Shown piece after piece: positions 1-6,899 of a DNA stretch of 12,449 nt (its first letter is position 1; every line of letters begins with the position of its first letter). Source of the DNA: Lachnospiraceae bacterium (GTDB lineage Bacteria > Bacillota_A > Clostridia > Lachnospirales > Lachnospiraceae); NCBI GenBank assembly GCA_009774655.1, contig VSOD01000089.1:1-12449 (forward strand), in the 5' to 3' direction. The position numbers and the translations under genes are program-made. A model generated the notes under the pieces. It saw only the letters and a list, made by a program, of their open reading frames with translations, searched no databases and had not been told where the DNA came from.

Positions 1-17
1 AGATGTGTATAAGAGTC
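1..17 (+). other. Nextera transposon mosaic-end adapter remnant at contig end
   Basis: Bases 1-15 are identical to the first 15 bases of the Illumina Nextera/Tn5 mosaic end AGATGTGTATAAGAGACAG, and 17 of 19 positions match overall (16 and 19 differ). It sits exactly at base 1, where untrimmed adapter is expected. I read it as technical sequence rather than genome. It adds false residues (M-C-I-R) to the front of the first reading frame. Confidence 0.88.
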
Positions 18-1424
18 ATGATCAGGACTGAAATGATAGTTAGAAATTATGGTAGTGAAATAAACGCCGTATTTCAAACCGGGAATCAGATTTTTGCTTA
101 TTTTTGTCTGATTGAAAGTGGTATGGGGATGGCATATCAGTTCCGATTATATGAACCTATCCAAAATAGAAATATCAACAGGATTATGGCGCTTTTTGCA
201 GGATTAAAAAAATCAATGAAAAAGGTTGCCATAAAGATGTTTATTGCTTTAATCGGAATAGCAATTATATTTCCGCTTCTAATGAACAGAATTTCTCTTT
301 CGGCAAAAGCGGCTGGGTGGATGATTTTTTTATTGGGTTTCAGACTGGTTATACCTTATTTTAACTGCATGGCATCGAAAGCATTTTTAAATGTATATGA
401 TTATAGATATCTGGTTGATGTGTTGGACAGCGTGGTATATATCGCCATTGCATTAACAGAATTACTTCTGATCATGTTATATCATCCTTCTATTTATATT
501 ATTTTGTCAGTGGGATGTATATGTAATATAGTGCTGGGGCTTATTTATATGATTTTGGTATGGCATTTGTGTGAAGACGTAAAGGGGAAAAGCGTAAGTG
601 CTGATCTTGAACCGGAGAAGATGACACACGACATTTTTTTGATGCAGATTTCCGGGCTGATGAATTCCAATATTGACGTGATTATTTTGTCGATTCAAAA
701 TATTATGCTCGTAACACCATATCAGGCGTATAACTCAATAATGTCTTACATGTTTAAAGTGATTAATAAGATTGATGAGAATTACAGGACGAAGATAGGG
801 TTAAAAATAGAACGGGGAGATTCTGATCTGCATGCTTATTTTCAAAAATTTATGTCATACCATATGATCCTTGCAATTATTTTTATTTCATTATTTACGC
901 TTAATATTAATGATCTGATTTTTCTTTGGCTTGGAAAAGAATTTCAGTTGAGCACTACCTGTGTTTTGCTGATGGCTTTTTATCTAATACATGCAATGAC
1001 CAGGGATATTCTTTATCTGGTAAGAGATGGGGCAGGTCTTTATAAAGAAAGTAAGTGGATGGCTTTCAGGGAAGGGATGGCGAATTTGATTTTGTCTGTT
1101 GTACTGGTCAGATACTGGGGAATAGAAGGTGTACTGTTTGCAACTGTTTTTGCAACCTATACCATGTTTATTCCAAAAAATTCCAAACTTGTTTATCAGG
1201 TGTTGAAAGAGAAGAATACACTGTGGATGGATTATATTCTAATTGGAATTATATCTGCGCTATTGGTCGCTTTTTTTCATATGGTTATGGATGGGCATAA
1301 AAATATCTCATGGATGCGATTGGTAGCAAATGTTTTTTTTGAGGGGATTGTATGTTCTGCTGTTAGTTTGTTGACAGTGTTTTTATGCAAAAAGAAATAT
1401 TTGATGAATCATGGGAAGGGTTAG
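18..1424 (+). CDS. Polysaccharide flippase (Wzx/MATE-like), 5'-truncated
   Basis: This is a polytopic membrane protein of the polysaccharide-exporter (MATE/Wzx-like) superfamily, expected to flip lipid-linked oligosaccharide repeat units across the cytoplasmic membrane. The N-terminal block R-N-Y-G-S-E-I-N-A, then a hydrophobic segment ending L-I-E-S-G-M-G, then L-Y-E-P-I is the usual arrangement after the first membrane helix of this family. About ten further hydrophobic segments follow to the C-terminus. Roughly 470 residues are visible where relatives have about 480-510, so the first helix is missing beyond the contig end. The ATG at 3 lies in adapter sequence and is not a real start; the native frame is open from about base 16. 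Its stop overlaps the start region of the following methyltransferase, so the two are probably co-transcribed. The gene is visibly AT-rich. Substrate specificity cannot be inferred. Confidence 0.82.
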   Translation: MIRTEMIVRNYGSEINAVFQTGNQIFAYFCLIESGMGMAYQFRLYEPIQNRNINRIMALFAGLKKSMKKVAIKMFIALIGIAIIFPLLMNRISLSAKAAGWMIFLLGFRLVIPYFNCMASKAFLNVYDYRYLVDVLDSVVYIAIALTELLLIMLYHPSIYIILSVGCICNIVLGLIYMILVWHLCEDVKGKSVSADLEPEKMTHDIFLMQISGLMNSNIDVIILSIQNIMLVTPYQAYNSIMSYMFKVINKIDENYRTKIGLKIERGDSDLHAYFQKFMSYHMILAIIFISLFTLNINDLIFLWLGKEFQLSTTCVLLMAFYLIHAMTRDILYLVRDGAGLYKESKWMAFREGMANLILSVVLVRYWGIEGVLFATVFATYTMFIPKNSKLVYQVLKEKNTLWMDYILIGIISALLVAFFHMVMDGHKNISWMRLVANVFFEGIVCSAVSLLTVFLCKKKYLMNHGKG

Positions 1425-1425
1425 G

Positions 1426-2211
1426 ATGCAACGTATGAAACATTTGATAGTGCGTATTTATAGAAAGATCAGAAAATTTACAAAGCAAAAGAGATTGCAT
1501 AAGAAAATGCAGGCCATATATCAGAAAAACGGAAAGATAGAAGTAGTGAGAGGCCCATTTAAAGGTATGGTATATCCTGATTTTTTATCTGCAGGAAGTT
1601 CTCTTTATCCTAAATTGAGTGGAATATATGAAAAAGAGATACAATTTATATTTGATACAGTTAAATTAAAAAATTACAGGTATATCTTGGATATCGGTTG
1701 TGCCGAAGGGTATTATGCAGTTGGATTGAAAAGAATTATGCCGGGTGCAGATGTCTATGCTTTTGATATAGATGCACGCGCACAGAAACTCTGTCGCAAT
1801 ATGGCGGATGTTAATAATGTTACAATACATATCGAGGGAGAATGTTCTGTTCAAAGATTGATAAAATTATGCCGGGGGGGGGTAGGATTGGTCATTTCTG
1901 ATTGTGAAGGAGCGGAAAGAGATTTATTTACAAGAGAGACAGCAAAAGAACTATGTAATTGTGATTTTATTATTGAGGTACATGACTGGTTGCAATATGA
2001 AACGCCTACTTTGGATATATTGATCGAAAATTTCGAGGAAACGCATGAGCATATGCTTGTATATGGGATAGATGATTATGAAAAAGTGTACAGGTATAAG
2101 GTGGATGAATTTAAGGAATTATCCTTGGAAGAAAAATATATGATGATGGAGGAACAAAGGAGGAGATTAGGGGAGTGGTTATATTTTACGCCCAAAGATC
2201 GATACAAATGA
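1426..2211 (+). CDS. Class I SAM-dependent methyltransferase, FkbM-like, in glycan locus
   Basis: This is a predicted cytoplasmic methyltransferase that probably decorates a sugar or glycan intermediate made by this locus. Numbering from the ATG at 1426 (261 residues), the SAM-binding motif I is I-L-D-I-G-C-A-E-G-Y-Y at 87-97, the acidic motif II is A-F-D-I-D at 112-116, and an FkbM-type D-C-E-G-A-E is at 159-164, followed by I-I-E-V-H-D-W at 182-188. A G-P-F-K-G block near residue 43 is typical of this group. The start at 1426 is preferred because AAGGG lies just upstream; an in-frame ATG at 1411 would overlap the flippase by 14 bases, and 1435 is also possible. The frame contains nine consecutive G bases (1874-1882) coding R150-G151-G152, where slippage would truncate the protein. 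The acceptor substrate is unknown. Confidence 0.85.
   Translation: MQRMKHLIVRIYRKIRKFTKQKRLHKKMQAIYQKNGKIEVVRGPFKGMVYPDFLSAGSSLYPKLSGIYEKEIQFIFDTVKLKNYRYILDIGCAEGYYAVGLKRIMPGADVYAFDIDARAQKLCRNMADVNNVTIHIEGECSVQRLIKLCRGGVGLVISDCEGAERDLFTRETAKELCNCDFIIEVHDWLQYETPTLDILIENFEETHEHMLVYGIDDYEKVYRYKVDEFKELSLEEKYMMMEEQRRRLGEWLYFTPKDRYK
1874..1882 (+). repeat. G9 homopolymer inside methyltransferase gene
   Basis: Nine consecutive G bases lie inside an otherwise AT-rich reading frame, between the SAM-binding motif and the D-C-E-G-A-E motif. A gain or loss of one G would shift the frame mid-protein. The tract is directly visible; phase variation is inference. Confidence 0.95.
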
Positions 2212-2326
2212 AAAGGGCATCTTAAAGAGGAACAAGACAGGAATTGTTTGAATCTGATGGTAGTATTTTCGATAAGCTAAAATTATTGTTATTCTGAAAG
2301 GACGTTTAGAATGAAACGCCTTCTTT

Positions 2327-2376
2327 GAAAAAATACAGCAGACGTACCAAGCCAATGCTTCCGGGTACGCCTGCTG
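2327..2376 (-). terminator. Intrinsic terminator of the PD-(D/E)XK-like gene
   Basis: Read on the minus strand, a 13-bp stem with one A-C mismatch (arms 2363-2376 and 2336-2348) closes a 14-base loop and is followed by a T6 run (2328-2333 as A on the plus strand). It lies 15 bases past the stop codon at 2392. A second, outer pairing of AACGCC (2315-2320) with GGCGTT (2385-2390) could extend the structure. There is no comparable T run on the plus side, so it serves mainly the minus-strand gene. Confidence 0.8.
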
Positions 2377-2391
2377 CATAGAATGGCGTTC

Positions 2392-3264
2392 TTATTCGAA
2401 GGAAATGTTATTCTGCCGCAGGAGTTCTTTCAAGCGGTTAATTTGAGAAGATAATTGTTTATTGGCTTCGCGCAATTCGTTGATCTGTGCTTCAGACTCT
2501 TTTCTGGTATTGGCGATAATTTCGGCGGAACTTGTTCCACACATATTTAGGATTCCTTCACATACCATGGTTAATTCTCCTTTCACAGTGTTATTGGCAG
2601 TGGTTAACTGATTCAGATATTTAGTATAAATGTCCGGCCCCTGATGCTTAATCCAGTCATCTGCAAGGCGGTTGGTCAAGGCAGTATCCCGTAGACCGTC
2701 AGCAAGACAACATAGATACAGATTCTCATCCGGTGGCAGTCTGCTTATTACGATGACTTGTATATTAAATGTCTCTGTAAGAATATAATATATCCCTTCA
2801 GAGGATTTTTCAACAGTTAAATGCCGTTCTTTCGTTAAATGTCTTAAGAGCTTGCGCGGATAGCGGAAAGCCAGGAAAGATATGCTGATATCTAAAGAAC
2901 TATATTGCGTGGATTCTGAATGACTCATCTGACTGATCAAAAGTCCGGCGTATCCAATGGTTTTGTAATAAGCGCTTATGGTTACAGACGAGTGAATACC
3001 TTTGAATTCAAATAGATTGCAGGTGCTGAAAATGCGCGCTATATTTTTGGGGATAGCCTGATCGGACAGTTTTTTGATGATCAACAGATCAATGCGATAG
3101 CTGTTTTTGCCTAAAACATATTCAGACAGGAACTGGAGCAGATCTGCATAATCACGTAGTTCGATTTCTACAGCGCATGCAACAGCTTCATGCCAGTTAA
3201 CATGGTGCTTGTAGCGTGCAGTGGTTGTGGGGAGGGTCACGGATGTGTCATTTGCAGGATTCAT
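2392..3264 (-). CDS. PD-(D/E)XK nuclease-like protein of unknown function
   Basis: This 290-residue protein belongs to a group I recall as common and often multi-copy in gut Clostridia, usually annotated as hypothetical. Visible landmarks are a W-H-E-A block near residue 24, then Y-R-I-D-L-L-I-I-K about residues 56-64, then N-L-F-E-F-K-G about residue 85, and a Y-Y-K-T-I-G-Y-A segment near 100. The spaced D and E-x-K resemble the catalytic signature of the PD-(D/E)XK nuclease fold, but catalysis is not proven. The last ~40 residues are a charged heptad-like stretch that probably forms a coiled coil. It opposes the genes on both sides, has its own promoter (3337-3365) and terminator, and so behaves as a self-contained cassette within the glycan locus. 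The start is supported by GAAAGG about seven bases upstream. Function is unknown; a transposase-associated or recombination role is only a guess. Confidence 0.7.
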   Translation of the reverse strand: MNPANDTSVTLPTTTARYKHHVNWHEAVACAVEIELRDYADLLQFLSEYVLGKNSYRIDLLIIKKLSDQAIPKNIARIFSTCNLFEFKGIHSSVTISAYYKTIGYAGLLISQMSHSESTQYSSLDISISFLAFRYPRKLLRHLTKERHLTVEKSSEGIYYILTETFNIQVIVISRLPPDENLYLCCLADGLRDTALTNRLADDWIKHQGPDIYTKYLNQLTTANNTVKGELTMVCEGILNMCGTSSAEIIANTRKESEAQINELREANKQLSSQINRLKELLRQNNISFE

Positions 3265-3336
3265 AGAAATGCCTTTCTTTCAGAACAACAGTAGAAACAC
3301 TGTTTGGTGTATAAGATAAACTAGAATTGTAGAAAT

Positions 3337-3365
3337 ATTATAAAATTACTCTAACATAAAGTGAA
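3337..3365 (-). promoter_or_regulatory. Predicted sigma-A promoter for PD-(D/E)XK-like gene
   Basis: On the minus strand a perfect TATAAT (3337-3342) sits 17 bp from TTCACT (3360-3365). It gives a leader of about 65 bases before the start at 3264. Confidence 0.55.
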
Positions 3366-3462
3366 AGATGATGCAAGCACTTTAAAGACAATATTTGGAG
3401 AAGTATATTATGGTGTGAAGAGTTGTACAGATTTCAGCCTTAAGTGACGGAGGAGAAAAATC

Positions 3463-4404
3463 ATGAACCGCAAAAGAATCTTAGTAACCGGAGGCGCCGG
3501 TTTCATCGGCTCTCATCTGTGTGAAAAACTGCTGGAACAGGGAAACGACGTAGTATGTATGGACAACCTGTTTACCGGGCAGAAAGATAATATTCGCCAT
3601 CTGATGGAGAATCCCTATTTTGAGTTTATACGACATGACGTCCTGGAGGATGTCTACGTGGAGTGCGACCAGATTTATAATCTGGCCTGTCCTGCCAGTC
3701 CGATCCACTATCAATATGATCCGATCAAGACCGGGAAGACCAGCATTATCGGAGCATTGCACACGCTGGGGCTGGCCAAGCGATGTCATGCCCGTATCCT
3801 GCAGGCGAGTACCAGTGAGGTATATGGGGATCCGGAGATTCATCCGCAGCCGGAAAGTTATCGGGGGTGTGTAAATCCGAACGGAGTTCGATCCTGTTAC
3901 GATGAAGGAAAGAGAATGGCGGAGACATTGTTCTTTGACTATCACAGGCAGCATGGCGTGGATATCAAGGTTATACGTATTTTCAATACATATGGACCGC
4001 GGATGCGCTCAGACGATGGGCGTGTGGTATCGAATTTTATTGTACAGGCGCTGCGGGGAGACGATATTACGATCTATGGAGATGGAAAGCAGACGCGCAG
4101 TTTCTGTTATGTTGATGATCTGGTTGCAGGTATGATCCGTATGATGAACAGCCGGGCGGACTTTACAGGTCCTGTGAATCTGGGAAATCCTGGGGAGTTT
4201 ACGATGTTGCAGCTGGCGAAGCTGGTCATCGAAATGACCGGTTCCGGATCAAAACTGGTGCATTTGCAGCTGCCGCAGGATGATCCGGCACAGAGAAAAC
4301 CGGTTATTGAACTGGCGGAGAAAGAACTGGATTGGAGGCCGTCTGTTTCACTGGAAGAAGGGCTGGAGAAGACGATCGCATATTTTAAGGAAAGGATTTG
4401 CTGA
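3463..4404 (+). CDS. uxs: UDP-glucuronate decarboxylase (UDP-xylose synthase)
   Basis: This cytoplasmic extended short-chain dehydrogenase converts UDP-glucuronate to UDP-xylose with bound NAD, supplying a pentose donor for glycan synthesis. The 313 residues start with the NAD-binding G-G-A-G-F-I-G at 10-16. The UXS-type signature follows: A-C-P-A-S-P-I-H-Y-Q at 75-84, S-T-S-E-V-Y-G-D-P at 116-124, catalytic Y146-x3-K150 in C-Y-D-E-G-K, N-T-Y-G-P-R at 175-180, and D-G-R-V-V-S-N-F at 185-192. These blocks separate UXS from generic UDP-glucose or dTDP-glucose dehydratases. The length is normal for bacterial UXS. GGAGGAG (3449-3455) lies eight bases before the ATG. It follows the AT-rich polysaccharide genes but has a more balanced base composition, so it may be an older component of the locus. 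The upstream region has no convincing plus-strand promoter; a weak TATATT near 3403 is possible. Confidence 0.92.
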   Translation: MNRKRILVTGGAGFIGSHLCEKLLEQGNDVVCMDNLFTGQKDNIRHLMENPYFEFIRHDVLEDVYVECDQIYNLACPASPIHYQYDPIKTGKTSIIGALHTLGLAKRCHARILQASTSEVYGDPEIHPQPESYRGCVNPNGVRSCYDEGKRMAETLFFDYHRQHGVDIKVIRIFNTYGPRMRSDDGRVVSNFIVQALRGDDITIYGDGKQTRSFCYVDDLVAGMIRMMNSRADFTGPVNLGNPGEFTMLQLAKLVIEMTGSGSKLVHLQLPQDDPAQRKPVIELAEKELDWRPSVSLEEGLEKTIAYFKERIC

Positions 4405-4419
4405 TGCTTCACTTAGTTC

Positions 4420-4599
4420 CTATAATGTAAACCCGGCCTTAAACGCTCTTGACGCAAAGGCCTTTTCAAAGTCCATCAGATCATACAGCTCTATGGGCGG
4501 CAGCTTCACTTTTCCTTCCAAAAGCAGTTTGAGCGCCGGTTCGAAGGGACCGCATCTGCTGCCCGCAATAGTGATTTCGTTCACGGCCACCTTAATTTT
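4420..4599 (-). pseudogene. C-terminal remnant of zinc-type alcohol dehydrogenase (MDR family)
   Basis: Read on the minus strand in the frame ending at the TAG at 4420-4422, the sequence encodes N-E-I-T-I-A-G-S-R-C-G-P-F-E-P-A-L, then P-P-I-E-L-Y and D-F-E-K-A-F, closing with F-K-A-G-F-T-L. This is the usual C-terminal end of medium-chain, zinc-dependent alcohol or threonine dehydrogenases, including the G-S-R-C-G-P-F block. Only about 60 of the expected ~340 codons remain. The catalytic zinc site and most of the Rossmann domain are absent. Going upstream, homology stops at about 4597, where the stop codon of the acetyltransferase (4602-4604) begins. The natural 3' end and stop are kept, so a deletion or recombination removed the 5' part. 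No start codon with a ribosome-binding site is seen, so it is unlikely to be expressed usefully. Confidence 0.8.
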
Positions 4600-4601
4600 T
4601 A

Positions 4602-5849
4602 TCAGAAATAATCCGAGAAATACGCTTTCTCAACCGGAATCAGGCGTTCCAGCCATGTCAGCATGTAATACTCGGTCTTGATCTTTTCGTGTTCGTAGAG
4701 GTAGGAAGGCCTCTTATATCCCATCAGCATGGTGGTCAGTGTGTTGACGGACAGCTCCACAACGTTGATGGACTGGTTGTTGTCAACCTGCTCACAGATG
4801 GTCTTGCCCTCATGCCAGGAAACCATGTAATCTCCTTCGTTCCAGGGAGCCATTTCATCATGTACGAGAAAGTGCAGTTTGAGGTCTTCGGGCTGGATCT
4901 GGAAGGGATATTCGGCAAGGAATTCCCGGACGTCTATGATCCGCGCCATGATGTAGGGCGAGATCGTCTCCGTGATCTCGCTGTCTTCGAACAGATAAGC
5001 CATGGGCTCACCGGAATAATTGTCGCCCTGCACCTGAGTGATCATGGAAAAGTGGGCGCTGATATAGTTCCAGAGTCCGTAGTTGGCCTCGATATTCAGA
5101 TAGACCATTTCCTTAATATGAAAAATCTCATTGGCGATATAATAGACTACATAACCAAGCGGTTTATGCTCCTTACTGTAATAGACTGCGGCGATCATGT
5201 CGTCATTGTCCCAGCGCCAGTATTCTTCCCAGGAAAGCGCGTCACGAATGAGAGCGCCGTGCCGCTGCAGGGCAAAGTAAGAGTGTACATTGTGATAATC
5301 CTCAGAGTCAAGGCCGACGCGTTCCACCATGCCGCCTACCGGACGCATTTTGGGAAGCTGGGTATCTTTTACGGTAAAGGAGAGCTTATCGGATACGATT
5401 TCCCAGCCCATCTTGCGATAGAAGGGAATGGAATAAGGGTAGAGGAAGGAAAGAAGCATGCCGTTTCGGTGTATGTAGTCAAGGGCATGACGCATGAGTG
5501 TATGGATCAGCCCGCGGCCGGTGTATTCTGGATAGGTGGCGACACCGGTAATGCCGCCTATATCCATGATCGTATCGTGGACATTGACTTTCATGGAATA
5601 GACGACGATCATGGATGCCAGCTTATCCTGATAGAACCATCCGAGAACGTAGGCCTCCTCCAAAATGGGGCGCTTGGCGTATTTGATCTCTTCCTGTTCC
5701 CATCCGGTCTGAAACAGATCGTAGGAGGTGACCTGAAAAGCGTACTGCAGCAGGGCATTAAACTGCTCCAGATCGCCTTTGTCCAGTTCACGCATCTTGA
5801 ATTCACCGTCGGTTTCCAGATAAGTACAGGTTCGTTGTTGTTCTTCCAT
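4602..5849 (-). CDS. Eis-like GNAT N-acetyltransferase
   Basis: This is a predicted acetyl-CoA-dependent N-acetyltransferase of the Eis type, about 415 residues with tandem GNAT-like domains and a C-terminal SCP2-like region. The acetyl-CoA motif is visible as G-V-A-T-Y-P-E-Y-T-G-R-G-L near residue 100, followed by L-Y-P-Y-S-I-P-F-Y-R-K-M-G-W. The chain ends in Y-F. In characterised Eis enzymes a tyrosine and the carboxylate of a C-terminal Phe take part in catalysis, so the preserved Phe end argues that this gene is complete even though a broken gene begins directly beyond its stop. The start at 5849 is preferred to the ATG at 5855 because GAGG (5858-5861) is eight bases from the former and only two from the latter. 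It lies 27 bases after the DegV stop, so the two form an operon. The substrate is unknown. Confidence 0.85.
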   Translation of the reverse strand: MEEQQRTCTYLETDGEFKMRELDKGDLEQFNALLQYAFQVTSYDLFQTGWEQEEIKYAKRPILEEAYVLGWFYQDKLASMIVVYSMKVNVHDTIMDIGGITGVATYPEYTGRGLIHTLMRHALDYIHRNGMLLSFLYPYSIPFYRKMGWEIVSDKLSFTVKDTQLPKMRPVGGMVERVGLDSEDYHNVHSYFALQRHGALIRDALSWEEYWRWDNDDMIAAVYYSKEHKPLGYVVYYIANEIFHIKEMVYLNIEANYGLWNYISAHFSMITQVQGDNYSGEPMAYLFEDSEITETISPYIMARIIDVREFLAEYPFQIQPEDLKLHFLVHDEMAPWNEGDYMVSWHEGKTICEQVDNNQSINVVELSVNTLTTMLMGYKRPSYLYEHEKIKTEYYMLTWLERLIPVEKAYFSDYF

Positions 5850-5876
5850 GGTCATTGCCTCATTCTCAGTCTGATT

Positions 5877-6761
5877 TTAATTGAAATATTTGCTGTATTT
5901 GCCGTCGTCCGCGTCAAAGAAGCAGAAGCCCACAAGGCCGCGTCCGGTGTGAGCGCCGATGGCACAGCCGACTACGGAGATCAGGGTATCTTTTGGATGA
6001 AAAGCCTCCTGCACCAGTGTGTTGACAAACTCCAGGGATTCGGGATCTTCTCCGTGGCAGAGGGCAACGGTCTGGCCTTCCAGCCGACAGCCGGTCTCCC
6101 TGGCATACTCGATGAGGTAACGCAGGGACTTTTTCCGGCCGCGCACGGTCTTGACGACAGCCAGTGCGCCGGCTTCATTTACCACCAGAACAGGCTTCAT
6201 GTCCAATGTCTCTGCCAGTGTGCCTTTGAATTTGGTGAGGCGGCCGCCCTTGATCAGATAAGCCAGTGTCTGCACCGTGAAGACGTGGCGGATGTGTGCG
6301 ATATAATACGCCGCGGCTTCGATCAGTTCCTCTCTGGAAGCGCCTTTTTCCAGCATGGTGACCAGCTTGCTGACAAGCAGGCCGAAACCGATCGAAGCGC
6401 ATTTGGAGTCGATTATAGTCAGATCGAAATCGGGATAATCCTCACGGATACCGGTCAGGGCAAGGTTAGCCGCGTTGTAGGTGCCGGCGATTCCCGTAGA
6501 AAAACACAGATAAATGATGCTGTCCCCGGCCTGTGCGTAGGGCAGGAAAGCATCGGTAAACATGGCGGGATTGATGTGGTAGGTTTTGACATCCCGCTTG
6601 ATATCGTCCAGTATATGGTAAAATTCTTCTGTCTGTATGGTCTTGCCGTCCAGATAATCTACATCGTCGATCACGACGGGTGTCGGAATCACATGAAGAT
6701 CATGCTGCTTGATGTAACTTTTGGGCAGATCGCTTGCCGAATCTGTAATAATACGAAGCAT
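5877..6761 (-). CDS. DegV family fatty-acid-binding protein
   Basis: This is a DegV (EDD fold) protein. Family members bind a fatty acid and several act as the lipid-binding subunit of the bacterial fatty acid kinase system (FakB-type), which activates exogenous fatty acids; no FakA is present here. The 294 residues open with I-T-D-S-A-S-D-L-P at 5-13, contain C-F-S-T-G-I-A-G-T-Y at 86-95, K-G-G-R-L at 171-175, and H-T-G-R-G at 271-275 near the end. The usual T-S-x-P loop reads T-Y-H-I-N-P at 60-65, which places it in a variant subgroup. GGAGG lies eight bases before the ATG. It has a strong predicted promoter (6839-6867) and a stem-loop at the predicted mRNA 5' end, so it can be transcribed independently of the upstream nicotinate gene. 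The Eis-like gene follows in the same operon. Confidence 0.9.
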   Translation of the reverse strand: MLRIITDSASDLPKSYIKQHDLHVIPTPVVIDDVDYLDGKTIQTEEFYHILDDIKRDVKTYHINPAMFTDAFLPYAQAGDSIIYLCFSTGIAGTYNAANLALTGIREDYPDFDLTIIDSKCASIGFGLLVSKLVTMLEKGASREELIEAAAYYIAHIRHVFTVQTLAYLIKGGRLTKFKGTLAETLDMKPVLVVNEAGALAVVKTVRGRKKSLRYLIEYARETGCRLEGQTVALCHGEDPESLEFVNTLVQEAFHPKDTLISVVGCAIGAHTGRGLVGFCFFDADDGKYSKYFN

Positions 6762-6786
6762 ATGGCATTCCTCCGTTTCTTTGCGA

Positions 6787-6828
6787 CAGGCTCCGGGAGT
6801 TTTTTGTGTTTGATTCTCCGGGAGACTG
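6787..6828 (-). promoter_or_regulatory. Stem-loop in the 5' leader of the degV operon
   Basis: Two copies of CTCCGGGAG (6791-6799, 6816-6824) pair with each other except for one central G-G mismatch, and flanking CAG/CTG adds three more pairs, around a 16-base loop. The predicted transcription start (~6832) lies at the edge of this structure, so it would be the first thing in the mRNA. It ends 25 bases before the start codon and leaves the ribosome-binding site free. There is no T run, so it is not an intrinsic terminator. A role in mRNA stability is inference. Confidence 0.55.
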
Positions 6829-6838
6829 TTTCATGATT

Positions 6839-6867
6839 ATCATAATGCAACGAAAAGGACTTTTCAA
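6839..6867 (-). promoter_or_regulatory. Predicted sigma-A promoter of degV operon
   Basis: On the minus strand TTGAAA (6862-6867) and TATGAT (6839-6844) are separated by exactly 17 bp, each one base from consensus. It lies in the 138-base gap between the nicotinate phosphoribosyltransferase stop and degV. Confidence 0.75.
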
Positions 6868-6899
6868 GCAAATTCTTGCAGCGCGATTTTTAAACAGAC

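Noticed and set aside
1333..1340. T8 run near the end of the flippase gene as a phase-variation tract
   Set aside because: Short T runs are expected in a gene this AT-rich and rich in Phe codons; it does not stand out as the G9 tract does.
4689..6836. A 715-codon plus-strand open frame
   Set aside because: It is antisense to the Eis-like acetyltransferase and DegV, both with clear family motifs and ribosome-binding sites, and runs through the degV promoter. The translation shows no domain; it is a composition-driven shadow.
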